A stretch of 64,000 bases of DNA from Alteromonas lipotrueae (GTDB taxonomy: Bacteria > Pseudomonadota > Gammaproteobacteria > Enterobacterales > Alteromonadaceae). The translations under genes and the position numbers were made by a program. Under the pieces are notes generated by a model. The model was not told the origin of the DNA, did no database searches, and saw only the letters and a list, made by a program, of their open reading frames with translations. Positions 47,601 through 59,151 of the stretch are shown here, in pieces (within the stretch, counting starts at the first letter, position 1; each line of letters opens with the position of its first letter). Location of the stretch: assembly GCF_019249215.1 (NCBI RefSeq), contig NZ_JAESDI010000002.1:186001-250000 (forward strand), written 5' to 3'.

Positions 47601-48411
47601 AGTGACTCCTGAATCGGTTATGTTCGGCAACCGGCATATTTTGTTTAATGGCTTGTCGCGCTTCAATATTAACACTGGTTTGAATGACACCAATGTCTTG
47701 AGGTAGCTCGCTTAAGGTTTCACCCCACGGCGAAACCACTAGGCTATGACCATAGGTTTCACGGCCATTTTGGTGCTCACCGGTTTGGTTGGCAGCTACC
47801 ACATAGCATTGTTTTTCAATGGCTCGCGCTTTCACTAACGTGTGCCAGTGCGCTTCACCTGTTCGTTGCGTAAAGGCAGCGGGCAACACTAAAATATCGA
47901 TATCGCCCATGGCGGTAAACAAGCCTGGAAAGCGCACATCATAACATACCGCTAGCCCAATGTTGCCAATTGGGGTTTTTACCGTAACAACTTCACTGCC
48001 TGGGTTTGTAAACGTAGATTCTTTGTAGCTGCCCGTATTGTCATCCACCGACACATCAAAAAGGTGAATTTTACGATAGTCGGCCAATACCGTGCCGTCT
48101 GGGCCAAACAATAAACACGCCGCTGAAAACTTTGACGCATCAATGGTAACCATAGGAAACGTGCCCGAAACAATGTAGCACTCATGGGCTTTGGCGAGCG
48201 CCGATAAACGTTGCTGTATCAGCCCTTCATCTTTGACTTCGGCGGCATTGAGTAGCTCGCCATCTTTAGTACCAAAACAGGCAAAGCATTCTGGCAATAC
48301 TACTAAGCTGTCTTTTGGAACTTGTTCACGGGAAATAGCCTGTTCTACATGATTCAAATTGTCTTCTACACTGGGCGTAGATGTCATTTGAACTGCAACT
48401 AGATTAACCAT
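47593..48411 (-). CDS. carbon-nitrogen hydrolase (nitrilase superfamily)
   Basis: A 272-residue amidase of the Nit1 type with the catalytic triad Glu in [11 protein letters not shown], Lys in YRKIHLFDV and Cys in [12 protein letters not shown]. Relatives hydrolyse omega-amides such as deaminated glutathione or 2-oxoglutaramate, a repair function. It starts within the last codons of yhdP (ATGGTTAA, 8-base overlap) and overlaps tldD at its end, an order (yhdP-nitrilase-tldD) conserved in many gammaproteobacteria. Confidence 0.9.
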   Translation of the reverse strand: MVNLVAVQMTSTPSVEDNLNHVEQAISREQVPKDSLVVLPECFACFGTKDGELLNAAEVKDEGLIQQRLSALAKAHECYIVSGTFPMVTIDASKFSAACLLFGPDGTVLADYRKIHLFDVSVDDNTGSYKESTFTNPGSEVVTVKTPIGNIGLAVCYDVRFPGLFTAMGDIDILVLPAAFTQRTGEAHWHTLVKARAIEKQCYVVAANQTGEHQNGRETYGHSLVVSPWGETLSELPQDIGVIQTSVNIEARQAIKQNMPVAEHNRFRSHFV

Positions 48412-51400
48412 CGATAACCTCCATTTTTACTCTGCGTAAATCATCTTCGGTAAGCGGCCGATCTAATGGCGAAGTGCTTTCTGGCGACACATTCGCCGGT
48501 AAGCTTATATCTTTACTATGTCGTTCTACTTCATCGAACTGCGGATTAGTAATGGTGCCAGAAACCTTATAGTTAACGTTCGAGATAACTTTAGCTGATG
48601 TTAACACTTGATCTAACGCCAGCGCAGCCAATGCCGTTGGGGGCGTAGCTAAAAAATACACTAGAAAGGGTAAGTTCCCCGTTACATTAGGGGCAAACGT
48701 AATATTGTAATTAAGGCCACCTGTATTTAAGTTGGTATAGCCTTTAATTTCAATTTCACCTGCACCGCCGTCTATTTCGGTATCGTCGGTAAAGGCGGTA
48801 CCGTCAGCAATTTGTAAGCTTCCACCCATTTTGTCGTAGAAGAATCCTGTGGCAAATACATCTCTAAAATCTAAGCTTAGCTTGCGTACTAATGAGTTTA
48901 GGCTGAATAATGTGAATATGCGCGAGCCTTTATCACTAACCTCAGTGAGATAACCGTCAGTGAGGGCCCAATCTACGTCACCACTTACTTTGTCTAACGA
49001 AAAATCAAACGGGGAAGAAGGCCAACCTAAATCAAATTTAACATCGGCTTCGGAGTCTTTAATACCCGAAGTGATCCCTCGCTGTTTGAGCATTTGTCCC
49101 ACATCAGGAGAGGAAAGCGTACCGTTTAACCGGGTGGTTATATCGCCGCCTTCATGCTGCCAGTATCCGGTTGCAGTGACATCCGCACTGGAAGAACGCG
49201 TGAGAAATTGTCTTATTTGTAAGCCTTGATCAGTTTTTGCTACATCAAGCGTGATTTCGCCTAAATCAAGGCCATGGACACTACAAACACTGCAATAGAA
49301 GTAGATGGGAGGCAAATCTAGCGGGTCAACTTCCACTACGTCCGCGCGCTGCTTAGCCATCTCGATTTCTTCTTCTGGCGCCTCTGTTGAATCAGCAGCC
49401 TCAGTAGTGGGTTTATCCAGTACTAAGTAATCGGCGTTAATATCGATACCTTGGTTATTAATATCGTTATTAACCCTGATAGTCGCTCGCGCTTTCGCCG
49501 CATCAACTTGTAACAGCCAATCTTTGTCTTGTTCCCGAGCGGTTAAAGACACGTTATTTAGTGAATGCCCCCATCCGGTTAGGGTATCTGCGGTCACAAA
49601 TATGCGTGATGGCACCCCGAAGATATTTTGCTTTTGGGCACGGTTTTCCGTCGATAACGTATCACTATTAGTGTTGGTACTTGTGCGTGTGTTGGCGGTT
49701 AAGCTCGCACTAGTCTCGTTCGTTTTGCTTGGCACAATGAGCGTTTGCAGGGTAGTAAACCATTCAACAATATCGGCCTGCTCTAGATTCGCGGCAATAC
49801 TGAACCCGGTACCTCTATCACCCACATCTGCGTCGCCTAAGGAAAGGTGCGCTCGAGAGAACTGCATTTCTTTATGGGGCAATACGCCGTCGAAGTGAAT
49901 ATTGTCACCTAATCTTGCCTCTACATTAGAGGCTTGTAGGTTACCTTCACTGTTAATTTGAAGTGGCAGACTGGTACCTTGAACTGTCGCAAACGGCGCT
50001 GGCAGCAAGCTTTGGGTTGCCGTTAAATCAGCGTTAACCTGGGCATTGTAAGAAAAGTCGCTATTCGATAGGCTTAAATTCACATCGGCCTGCCAATGGG
50101 TTTCACCGTCTAAGTAATCAATGAGATCGGTTTTTACATACTTCACTAACGGATGTACATGCCACCGCCCTTTAAGGTTCACATTAACGTCGTAGCTGTC
50201 GTTCTGACGCCCCTGAATTGACATTTCCACAGGCTGGCCTAATAAGCTCGCAGTTAACCCATTAGCGTCAATTTTTGCATTGTCGAAGCTCAGCGTACCA
50301 CTGGCGTCATCGAACTGCATACGCGTGCTGGTAATATACACATCGTTATTGTTTAACTGGGCTTCACCTTGAACCCGTACATCTTTGCCTTTAAAGGGTA
50401 TATCTAATGTTAAGCTTGCCGATAATGGCCCCGAGACCTGCACGTCTTTATCTAACACTTTCCCTAGCGAGCTGGCAATTGAAGACTGCTTCATCAACGA
50501 CGTTACCTTTTCGCCTGTACCAGAACCTTCTGCATAAATCGTCAACAATGAAGATGGGTGTAATCGTGGGATAGCAGCAGACATGCTCGCGACTTCAACA
50601 CCTGCCAAAGTCGCCTTATCGCTTTCCATCACCAAGGCATCATTATGGAAATATACAGATAAGTCCAAATCGTTTAGGGCTGGCCATTTTGAGGAAAATA
50701 CAAAGTCACTATCTTCAATGTCGACATAAGCTTGGAAAATGCCGCTGTTGTCGTGAAACGGATAGTTTTTGGGGCTACCGTGCCACAATATTTGCGCTTT
50801 GCTTACGTTACCTTTGCCACCAAAGGCGCGGGTAAGAAATTTATCGGTATTCACGCCCATTAACGAGGCAGGAAAGAAATCACTGACTGCGTTTAACGCT
50901 AAGGGTTTAAGATTGGCAAATATGTCTAGGTTGCCCGTGGTTAGATTGGCCCGAAATACTGGCTCTAACACTAACTGTTTGCTGTCGAACAAGAGATCTT
51001 TGCCCGTCACCACCCATTGCTTTTCATCACCTACCGCCTGAGTGTGAAAATACAGGTTAGCGTTGAAGGTATTGATATCGAGATTTTGTTTAATAATATT
51101 GTCGGCAGATAAGGTACTGTTTTCACTTTTTAAGTAAACCGCTCCAGAATCTTTATACCAGTATACGTCGGCATCTAGCGAAGTAAGGCCTGGGGCTTTT
51201 CCGGCTTGCTCCCACGACAAATCAAGGATTTTAGCGGTTAACTCTGGGCGACGATTTCTAAATTGAAGCTCCAAGGTAGCAAGTTGCCCATTGGGATTTA
51301 GCGCGCGAATTTCCTCTTCGCTGGTGTCGTCCATAAATAGCGGCAAAAGCATCAGGAATGGGTTTATCTGAACCGGTTTTACAATGCTGACTACAGCGTC

Positions 51401-52390
51401 ACCTGAATTTCTCACTTTACCTACGAAATCAGCTTCTATGGTTTCGTGGCCAGAGTCTACCACCAATTGATCTACCCTAACGCTCCATCCATCTTGTGTA
51501 GGTACAGCTTCAATACTGCCACCACGAATACCTGTCACTAGGGATGAGTATTCTTCCCCGCCCCATTCTAATAAGCTTTCTTCAAACTGAGCTTGAACGC
51601 CGGTGATACCATTACTTTGCACGTCGGCCCAAATTTCGAAATTTGCGCGGCTTTCAGTCAGCGGACGTTTGGTTTTAATTAAGTCGCTCACCCAGGGTGA
51701 AATATCTAAATCTTCAGCGCGGGCATAAAAAACCCCTTCAAAGGCATCTTTATTGCCAGTCACATCAATAATGAAAGAAGCAGAATTCGACGATACATCG
51801 GCCACCTTCATTTGCCCTAAGCCTTGGTGACGTTTACCGCTGTTATTCCACGTTAACTGGTCGATAATAAAAGACTGAGTCTCGCTATTTTTAGAGAGGA
51901 GCACTTCCCCTTCTTCTAGAGAGAAACTTTGGAGTTGTTCTAGAAATAAGCTTTTTAATGCATTAACAACAGGAAAGTTGTTATCGCCTGCACGCTCGAA
52001 CCTATCGGCATCAACATCAAGCTTAAGGCCGCGAAGTTCAAAACGTGTAGATGAGATCATTTGTCGTCTCAAAGACTGCCAAAAGTCCAATTCAACGTAG
52101 ACTTGACGAATATTGAGCCCAACGGGAGACGCATCGTTTTGCGCCATGGAGACCGAATTTAAGACAATACTCGGCCCAGAGCGTTGCCATACTGCATGCA
52201 CGCTGTTAATAGTAAGATTTACGCCATAGCGCTGGCTGATATAGTCTTCCAGCAGGTGCTTGTTGTGTTCAATATGCGGCAGCGCATAGCGAGCGGCGCT
52301 GATTAACAGCGCGAATAGAACAAGCAGGATGGCAAGCAGCAACCATATTTTTTTAACTAAATAGGCTGCTACCGACGTTAAATTTGTCAC
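48404..52390 (-). CDS. yhdP: AsmA-like protein YhdP (TIGR02099 family)
   Basis: A 1328-residue envelope protein with a single N-terminal membrane helix (about 14-35; IWLLLAILLVLFALLISAA), a long DUF3971 region and a C-terminal AsmA-like part (ATPPTALAALALDQVL). E. coli YhdP moves phospholipids from inner to outer membrane together with TamB and YdbH. The ends and length fit the family. A Ser/Thr/Asn-rich stretch of about 35 residues (ASLTANTRTSTNTNSD) near residue 905 looks like a disordered insert. It overlaps the nitrilase start. Confidence 0.92.
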   Translation of the reverse strand: MTNLTSVAAYLVKKIWLLLAILLVLFALLISAARYALPHIEHNKHLLEDYISQRYGVNLTINSVHAVWQRSGPSIVLNSVSMAQNDASPVGLNIRQVYVELDFWQSLRRQMISSTRFELRGLKLDVDADRFERAGDNNFPVVNALKSLFLEQLQSFSLEEGEVLLSKNSETQSFIIDQLTWNNSGKRHQGLGQMKVADVSSNSASFIIDVTGNKDAFEGVFYARAEDLDISPWVSDLIKTKRPLTESRANFEIWADVQSNGITGVQAQFEESLLEWGGEEYSSLVTGIRGGSIEAVPTQDGWSVRVDQLVVDSGHETIEADFVGKVRNSGDAVVSIVKPVQINPFLMLLPLFMDDTSEEEIRALNPNGQLATLELQFRNRRPELTAKILDLSWEQAGKAPGLTSLDADVYWYKDSGAVYLKSENSTLSADNIIKQNLDINTFNANLYFHTQAVGDEKQWVVTGKDLLFDSKQLVLEPVFRANLTTGNLDIFANLKPLALNAVSDFFPASLMGVNTDKFLTRAFGGKGNVSKAQILWHGSPKNYPFHDNSGIFQAYVDIEDSDFVFSSKWPALNDLDLSVYFHNDALVMESDKATLAGVEVASMSAAIPRLHPSSLLTIYAEGSGTGEKVTSLMKQSSIASSLGKVLDKDVQVSGPLSASLTLDIPFKGKDVRVQGEAQLNNNDVYITSTRMQFDDASGTLSFDNAKIDANGLTASLLGQPVEMSIQGRQNDSYDVNVNLKGRWHVHPLVKYVKTDLIDYLDGETHWQADVNLSLSNSDFSYNAQVNADLTATQSLLPAPFATVQGTSLPLQINSEGNLQASNVEARLGDNIHFDGVLPHKEMQFSRAHLSLGDADVGDRGTGFSIAANLEQADIVEWFTTLQTLIVPSKTNETSASLTANTRTSTNTNSDTLSTENRAQKQNIFGVPSRIFVTADTLTGWGHSLNNVSLTAREQDKDWLLQVDAAKARATIRVNNDINNQGIDINADYLVLDKPTTEAADSTEAPEEEIEMAKQRADVVEVDPLDLPPIYFYCSVCSVHGLDLGEITLDVAKTDQGLQIRQFLTRSSSADVTATGYWQHEGGDITTRLNGTLSSPDVGQMLKQRGITSGIKDSEADVKFDLGWPSSPFDFSLDKVSGDVDWALTDGYLTEVSDKGSRIFTLFSLNSLVRKLSLDFRDVFATGFFYDKMGGSLQIADGTAFTDDTEIDGGAGEIEIKGYTNLNTGGLNYNITFAPNVTGNLPFLVYFLATPPTALAALALDQVLTSAKVISNVNYKVSGTITNPQFDEVERHSKDISLPANVSPESTSPLDRPLTEDDLRRVKMEVIDG

Positions 52391-52415
52391 ACTTCGCCTT
52401 CGTATAGTTAATGCA

Positions 52416-53882
52416 TTACATCATGACGACGTCGTACTTATCCTGGTTGTACAAGGTTTCGGTTTGTACTTTAATTTGCTTCGATACAAACACTTCCAGC
52501 TCTGCAAGCATATGCGATTCTTCACCCATTAACGCTTCAACCACTTTCGGAGAAGCATAAACGACAAATTTATCAGCATCGTATGCACGGTTTACACGTA
52601 CAATTTCACGCATAATTTCAAAGCAGATAGTTTCAACGGTTTTCACCGTACCTCGGCCCTTACATACGGGGCATTCGCCACACAGTATGTGCTCAATACT
52701 TTCACGGGTGCGCTTGCGGGTCATTTCTATGAGCCCTAGCGAAGTAAACCCGTGAATATTAATCTTGGCCCTGTCCTTACTTGTCGCCACTTCTAGACTA
52801 TGTAAGACACGTCTTTTGTGGTCTGGTTCAATCATATCGATAAAGTCGATTAAGATCATACCGCCTAAATTACGTAACCGAAGCTGCCTAGCAATGGCTT
52901 GTGTTGCCTCGGTGTTAGTATTAAAGATAGTTTCTTCTAGGTTACGGTGCCCAACAAATGCGCCGGTATTTATATCAATGGTGGTCATGGCTTCGGTTTG
53001 ATCGATAATCAAATAGCCGCCTGATTTCAAATCGACCCTACGTTCAAGCGCTCGCTGGGTTTCATTTTCAACATCGTGCAAGTCGAATATGGGCCTGTCG
53101 CCCGTGTAATATTCCAACTTGCCGTTCATTTCGGGCACGTATTCTTTAGTGAACTGGAACAGCTCCTGAAAAGACAACTTAGAGTCTATTCGAATTCTGT
53201 CTAACTCGGTGCCGACAAAATCGCGAAGCACACGGCGCGCCAGCGGTAAATCTTCATACAACACATTGGACTTACGCTTTTTCATCCGCGATTGAATTTT
53301 GTCCCACAGTCGGCGTAAAAAGGCGGCATCTTGCTGTAATTCAGCTTTGCCTACCCCTTCAGCTGCGGTTCGTAAAATAAAACCACCGTTTTCATCGCAG
53401 AATTCTTGCACAAGTGTTTTCAAACGCTCCCGCTCAGCTTCTTCTTCAATACGCTGAGATACGCCAACATGAGTAACACTTGGCATAAACACTAAATAGC
53501 GACTTGGAATAGTAATATCGGTAGTAAGACGAGCGCCTTTGGTACCGATAGGGTCTTTCACCACTTGCACAACAATATCTTGGCCATCTCGAACAAGCTC
53601 ACGAATGTCTTGTTTTTGAATATGACTGGCTGATACTTCCTCTGCTATTTCGTTGTGAATAACAATATCCGAGGCATGCAGGAAAGCCGCTTTTTCAAGG
53701 CCAATATCCACAAATGCGGCTTGCATTCCGGGTAGTACCCGACTAACTTTGCCACGATAGATATTGCCCACTAAGCCACGCTTGGTATGACGCTCTACGT
53801 GAATTTCCTGCAATATCCCATTTTCAATGAGAACAACACGAGACTCTGACGGTGTAACATTGATTAGTAGCTCTGCACTCAC
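52416..53882 (-). CDS. rng: ribonuclease G
   Basis: A 488-residue endoribonuclease for 16S rRNA 5' maturation and mRNA decay. It has the S1 domain (about 35-125; GLVGNIYRGKVSRVLPGMQAAFVDIG), the catalytic RNase E/G domain with TMTTIDINTGAFVG and GGMILIDFIDM (the Asp pair binds Mg), and the zinc-link CGECPVCKGRG. The start is a GTG overlapping the maf stop (TAGTG), so the genes are translationally coupled. rng after maf and before yhdP is the usual order. Confidence 0.95.
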   Translation of the reverse strand: MSAELLINVTPSESRVVLIENGILQEIHVERHTKRGLVGNIYRGKVSRVLPGMQAAFVDIGLEKAAFLHASDIVIHNEIAEEVSASHIQKQDIRELVRDGQDIVVQVVKDPIGTKGARLTTDITIPSRYLVFMPSVTHVGVSQRIEEEAERERLKTLVQEFCDENGGFILRTAAEGVGKAELQQDAAFLRRLWDKIQSRMKKRKSNVLYEDLPLARRVLRDFVGTELDRIRIDSKLSFQELFQFTKEYVPEMNGKLEYYTGDRPIFDLHDVENETQRALERRVDLKSGGYLIIDQTEAMTTIDINTGAFVGHRNLEETIFNTNTEATQAIARQLRLRNLGGMILIDFIDMIEPDHKRRVLHSLEVATSKDRAKINIHGFTSLGLIEMTRKRTRESIEHILCGECPVCKGRGTVKTVETICFEIMREIVRVNRAYDADKFVVYASPKVVEALMGEESHMLAELEVFVSKQIKVQTETLYNQDKYDVVMM

Positions 53883-54469
53883 TACACGACTCCAAATTCT
53901 CTAAGTAGCTGCCTTGTTTCATACAAAGGCAATCCAACCACTGCACTAGCACTGCCGTATATTGCTTTTACAAATTGACCGCCAATACCTTGAATGGCGT
54001 AACTGCCTGCTTTATCTGCAGGTTCACCTGTGTCCCAGTATGCGTCAATTTCATCGTTCGTCAATGCGGCAAAAGCTACCTTGGTGGTAATAGTTTGTGT
54101 CACTTGCTTGGTAGTAGACGCCACACTAATGGCCGTCAGTACTTCATGCTCGTTGTTCGATAGCATTGAAAGAATACGTCTAGCGTCTTCTTTATTTTCT
54201 GGCTTACCCAAACTAACCCCGTTAAAGGCAATAAGCGTATCAGAAGCTAGGACCCGTGTACTTTCACTCAGTGCATCTTCACTTTTTAGCCGCGCTAAGG
54301 CTGTCTTAGCTTTTTGCTCAGCGAGTCGAGAAACTTGGGCTTCAGGCGTTTCATTAGCAAGGGCTGATTCATCAATATCCACTGGCTTTACTGAATGGGC
54401 AATGCCCATCTGATCTAACAGCATGGTACGACGAGGGGAAGCAGAGGCTAAAACCACTGAATAATTCAC
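53882..54469 (-). CDS. maf: Maf-family nucleoside triphosphate pyrophosphatase (YhdE type)
   Basis: A 195-residue house-cleaning enzyme that hydrolyses dTTP, UTP and modified nucleotides. It has the signature LASASPRRTMLLDQMGI, the catalytic SDTLIAFNG region with ASDT and GKPEN, and YAIQGIGGQFV. The YhdE branch is inferred from its position between mreD and rng. It lies 17 bases after mreD. Confidence 0.93.
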   Translation of the reverse strand: MNYSVVLASASPRRTMLLDQMGIAHSVKPVDIDESALANETPEAQVSRLAEQKAKTALARLKSEDALSESTRVLASDTLIAFNGVSLGKPENKEDARRILSMLSNNEHEVLTAISVASTTKQVTQTITTKVAFAALTNDEIDAYWDTGEPADKAGSYAIQGIGGQFVKAIYGSASAVVGLPLYETRQLLREFGVV

Positions 54470-54486
54470 GATAAGGATCTCATACT

Positions 54487-54966
54487 TTAACTAATGGAGA
54501 ACTGACGACGGGTTTTACGAAGTAGCCAAAATACCCACGGCCATAACAACATAGAAGTAAGCACAGGCCACAAGTAATCCAGTTGGAAATAGATGTCTGT
54601 GAGTAGGTGCTGCACCCAGAATGTTAGCAAGTGGTACAGCGAAGAAAGCAACCCTATAACAATAGCTTGTTGCCAAACAGAGTAGTTTCGTAGCCGTTGG
54701 TAGTTCGCGGCTAAAATATAGATTGAAATACTTAAGCTTAAACTGTGAATACCTAAGGTAGTACCCACCAATATATCTACCGCGACGCCTGTTAAGAAGG
54801 CCACGCCCACATTCACTCTGTGGGGAAGCGCCATGCTCCAGTACGCAAGCACAATCAGAACCCAATCAGGGCGGTATAAATCAACCTGAATAGGCAACGG
54901 CACGATTTGAAGGACAAGCGCAATCAAAAGCGTGGTGACGATAACCGAATGACGCTTACGAATCAT
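54487..54966 (-). CDS. mreD: rod shape-determining protein MreD
   Basis: A 159-residue inner-membrane protein with about five membrane helices (for example VTTLLIALVLQIV, LVLAYWSMAL, VGVAFLTGVAVDILVG, and LLSSLYHLLTFWV), the third subunit of the MreBCD elongasome scaffold. The start overlaps the end of mreC by 11 bases. Position and hydrophobicity agree with MreD. Confidence 0.94.
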   Translation of the reverse strand: MIRKRHSVIVTTLLIALVLQIVPLPIQVDLYRPDWVLIVLAYWSMALPHRVNVGVAFLTGVAVDILVGTTLGIHSLSLSISIYILAANYQRLRNYSVWQQAIVIGLLSSLYHLLTFWVQHLLTDIYFQLDYLWPVLTSMLLWPWVFWLLRKTRRQFSIS

Positions 54967-55849
54967 CTTCAGCCTCCTCTTTACTTACCATGTTGCTCTC
55001 ACTTTCCACATCGCTGTCGATAGGTTTGCCTTCATCAGACCACAAGAGTAACAAGTACTTTAGACGGTCTAATTTGGCCATAGGCATTACGGTTACAATA
55101 GAAAATGGGCGACTTTCATCCCGTCGTACTTCTTTAACCGTACCCACGGGGTACCCTTCTGGAAAAATTTTGCCTAAGCCGGAGGAAATCAAAACATCTC
55201 CCGCTTTAATATCAACACTATGAGGTACATGCTCTAAATACAGCTCGTTTAGCGCGCCACTGCCAGTGGCAATAAAGCGAATATCATTACGCTGAGAGCG
55301 AACAGGAATGGCGTGAGTCACATCGGCAAGTAGTAGCACACGGCTGTTGGTGCTGCCCACTTCCATAACCTGCCCCACTATGCCTTTTTCATCAATGATG
55401 GGTTGAGATAAATAAACCCCATCAATGGCCCCCTTGTTGATAACCACCTGCTGGCTATAGGGGTTTTTATCAACCGCCATGAGCTCGGCAACCATTTTAC
55501 GTAAGTCGTTACGAACAGGCGCATCCAGCAAATGTCTTAGTTGTTTATTTTCTTGAGACAAGGCATCAAACCGCTGGAGCTTCTCGCTCATGAGTAGCAG
55601 TTGATTAGTCAGTTTGTCGTTTTCTTCGAGAAGATCTTCGTGGGAGGTCAAGCGCTGGGCGCTTTCGCTTAGCATCAACCGAGGTAAGTTAGCTAAATAT
55701 TGAAGGGGGCTCATGAATGAATTCAAATAGACCCGAGTCGATTTAAACCCTTCCACTTTGTGATCCACAAAAATAAGTAACGCTGACAAAACAATTGCCA
55801 GCGCTAATCTATTATTCAGTGAGGGACCGCGAGTAAAAATAGTATCCAT
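54956..55849 (-). CDS. mreC: rod shape-determining protein MreC
   Basis: A 297-residue bitopic protein: one membrane helix (about 14-30; LALAIVLSALLIFVDH), a periplasmic coiled coil (about 65-105; LLEENDKLTNQLLLMSEKLQ) and a beta-sandwich pair with the family motifs VVINKGAIDGVYLSQPIID, VGSTNSRVLLLADVTHAIPV and ISSGLGKIFPEGYPVG. An acidic tail follows residue 275. It bridges MreB inside with cell wall enzymes outside. It lies 37 bases after mreB. Confidence 0.96.
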   Translation of the reverse strand: MDTIFTRGPSLNNRLALAIVLSALLIFVDHKVEGFKSTRVYLNSFMSPLQYLANLPRLMLSESAQRLTSHEDLLEENDKLTNQLLLMSEKLQRFDALSQENKQLRHLLDAPVRNDLRKMVAELMAVDKNPYSQQVVINKGAIDGVYLSQPIIDEKGIVGQVMEVGSTNSRVLLLADVTHAIPVRSQRNDIRFIATGSGALNELYLEHVPHSVDIKAGDVLISSGLGKIFPEGYPVGTVKEVRRDESRPFSIVTVMPMAKLDRLKYLLLLWSDEGKPIDSDVESESNMVSKEEAEDDS

Positions 55850-55886
55850 AATACAAAGAAGGCAACCTTAAGGTTGCCTTTCCCGT

Positions 55887-56954
<1,068 letters not shown>

Positions 56955-57201
56955 TTATCGCGTGTTAGCAAGGGTGAGATGACAGCGCTTTAACGTGAAG
57001 TCGATGTTTATCCGCACACTTTAACAATGGGGGCATATTTGGGCAAGCAGAGAACCATTTTTTAAACAATTAGGTGGCGATTAAGTGGAAACCCACTGCG
57101 CCTTCTACTCACTTATTACCAACGTCTTGTTAAGTGGCTACTTTTAAACCAATATGAATAGACCATCATTTGAACCACAAGTTTCATTCTTGGGCCTATA
57201 T

Positions 57202-57753
57202 TTATTGTTCAATCATCATTGAGTCAGTGAACGTGTGCGTTGAGATCAACTCACTAGCTGTACACTGAGCGGTGGAGGAAAAACGATAAAAGTAATAGCC
57301 TGCGCCTGCAATCGTCGTATTGGTTGTTTGACAACTGGCTTGATAGGTACACCCTTCGAGGCCGCTTACTTCAGCAAACGAAACGGGACTATTTATGGTG
57401 CTGTTACAAGATAGTGGGGTTGCACCTGCTGGGTTTGCCGTGGCCTTTATATGCTCTAAGCCCGCTTTCGTTGCTAGCTGGGCGCGAAAACCTATGTTAT
57501 CCGCAACTACTTTGTTACCAGTAGAAGAAAGTGACGAGGCCAGCGTTAAACCTAACAGCGCCAGCACTATCATAATAAACAATGCCATGACTAACATACT
57601 CCCTTGCTGATGCTTTAGTGAGAGAGCTGAGTGTGAAGCGTCTGACAGTGTCACTCTAAGACGTGGTTTCCCTGTTTTGTTGCTATCAAACTTCAAAATC
57701 GCTTTTTGCTCTGAAAGGCTTGAATGTTCCAAGAAGACCAATTTACGGCGCAT
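57202..57753 (-). CDS. mshP: MSHA pilus biogenesis protein MshP (PilX-like)
   Basis: A protein of about 183 residues with an unusual N-terminal extension of about 45 residues before the PilX-type hydrophobic helix (GSMLVMALFIMIVLALLGLTLAS). The helix is not preceded by a normal prepilin cleavage motif, as in PilX-type proteins of the MSHA system. A Cys-rich beta part follows. The ATG at 57753 is preferred (AGGTGG upstream); it overlaps the mshO stop by 11 bases. It is the last msh gene here; no mshQ follows. Confidence 0.82.
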   Translation of the reverse strand: MRRKLVFLEHSSLSEQKAILKFDSNKTGKPRLRVTLSDASHSALSLKHQQGSMLVMALFIMIVLALLGLTLASSLSSTGNKVVADNIGFRAQLATKAGLEHIKATANPAGATPLSCNSTINSPVSFAEVSGLEGCTYQASCQTTNTTIAGAGYYFYRFSSTAQCTASELISTHTFTDSMMIEQ

Positions 57754-58606
57754 TTTCAATTGCCACCTCTGTCGTCAGACTTAATACTTCATCGCCTTTT
57801 TGGGTTCGTAGCCTCAACATCACCATATTATTAACCCCACCGTTCACACTGCGAACCTGAAAAGGATCATCGTTTGAGGTGCCGCTAGCAGGCGAGGCAG
57901 ATAATACATTAATAAAGTCCACCCCAAGCCTTGGGCTACTTGCTAAAGCCAAGGGCTGCGATGTGGTAAACCCAGACTCAATCCGGTGAAGTACCGAACT
58001 TCTTAAGCAGAAGCTCACTGCCTTTGAGGCGACATAAGCACGGTTAACTAATGATGCTTCAGCAAAGGCATCGTTTACCGTCACCTCAAGGATATCGTCT
58101 GTGCTGTCTCTTGTAGCACAATCGCCATCACCGTCATCAGTACAACTTACAATAGGTTGGCGGTAATCATTAGCGGCGTTATAAACATCTAATACGCTTC
58201 TAGGTGCGACAATCACAGATGCACTGGTGGTAAAGGGCTGAATATTATCGAGTGCATCTGCAGGAAATAATATATCGATAGTATTTTCAGTGGCTGGCTG
58301 AACGGAAATATCACTGTAACCTGTTATCACATCTGCAGGAACGAATTGTAGGCAGTGTTGAGATGATGAGCCCGTTACTCTCACACTGGCAGGCACAGCG
58401 TTTTGTAGTTCACGAGCCATACGATTTATGGCAAAAGACGTTTGGGCAACAAGTTGCTCTCTTTCACTTACACCAACAAATACAGACATGCTGCTGGTAA
58501 TCACTTTTGCAATGCCGGTGGCTATCACACCCATAACCACTAGCACGATAACAAGCTCTACTAACGTAACGCCTCGAACCTTGTTCATTGGTGTGCTATT
58601 TGCCAT
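57743..58606 (-). CDS. mshO: MSHA pilin-like protein MshO
   Basis: A 287-residue minor pilin with the prepilin cleavage site and helix GVTLVELVIVLVVMGVIATGIAKV and the GspJ/PilW-like size. The ATG at 58606 overlaps the mshD stop (TGATG). Minor pilins of this kind prime assembly of the MSHA type IV pilus. The name follows order and size. Confidence 0.85.
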   Translation of the reverse strand: MANSTPMNKVRGVTLVELVIVLVVMGVIATGIAKVITSSMSVFVGVSEREQLVAQTSFAINRMARELQNAVPASVRVTGSSSQHCLQFVPADVITGYSDISVQPATENTIDILFPADALDNIQPFTTSASVIVAPRSVLDVYNAANDYRQPIVSCTDDGDGDCATRDSTDDILEVTVNDAFAEASLVNRAYVASKAVSFCLRSSVLHRIESGFTTSQPLALASSPRLGVDFINVLSASPASGTSNDDPFQVRSVNGGVNNMVMLRLRTQKGDEVLSLTTEVAIENAP

Positions 58607-59151
58607 CAGTAATTCCAACGATAACCGCTAAAGACAATGGTTTCATCGTTAGGGGTAAGTACAGACACGCGAATCAATTTGGCATTGCCTGTATAGCTAC
58701 CCACGCCCGCAGCATCATCAATACCATCAAGGTTATCATCATAAAACACCACTACGTTGAGCTGGTAACCTTGATATAAACTTTGCCCGCTTTGCGTAAT
58801 GGCTTGCCCTGCACTGTTTCTAATAACGCTGTAGCCGTGGTAATCATCTACATCATCAAAGGTACTGCGAGTTTCACCATTGTCAGGCCCCAAGTTTGCG
58901 CTCGTCGTACAGCTAATAGTGTCGCTACATCGCTCTCCGTCGTTATGGCCACTGCTATTTTCATCAAATGCCTTACTGAGTATTTCTCGTTGCAAACCTT
59001 GCGCTAAAACAGTAGCCCGGGCTTGAGTAACAGGCGCCACGCTTTGTTGCGCCTGCGCGCCAAGTAAATCAGTAACAATCAGCATGACGATACTGGTCAC
59101 CACTAAGCCAATCACTATTTCAAGTAGCGTAAAGCCTCGCTCAGCACGCAT
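58606..59151 (-). CDS. mshD: MSHA pilin-like protein MshD
   Basis: A 181-residue minor pilin with leader MRAERG, cleavage before FTLLE and helix IVIGLVVTSIVMLIVTDLL. The Asp-rich VVFYDDNLDGIDDAAG suggests a calcium loop. I chose the ATG at 59151 (AGGGGC upstream), which overlaps the end of mshC by 11 bases; an upstream TTG is possible. Confidence 0.87.
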   Translation of the reverse strand: MRAERGFTLLEIVIGLVVTSIVMLIVTDLLGAQAQQSVAPVTQARATVLAQGLQREILSKAFDENSSGHNDGERCSDTISCTTSANLGPDNGETRSTFDDVDDYHGYSVIRNSAGQAITQSGQSLYQGYQLNVVVFYDDNLDGIDDAAGVGSYTGNAKLIRVSVLTPNDETIVFSGYRWNY

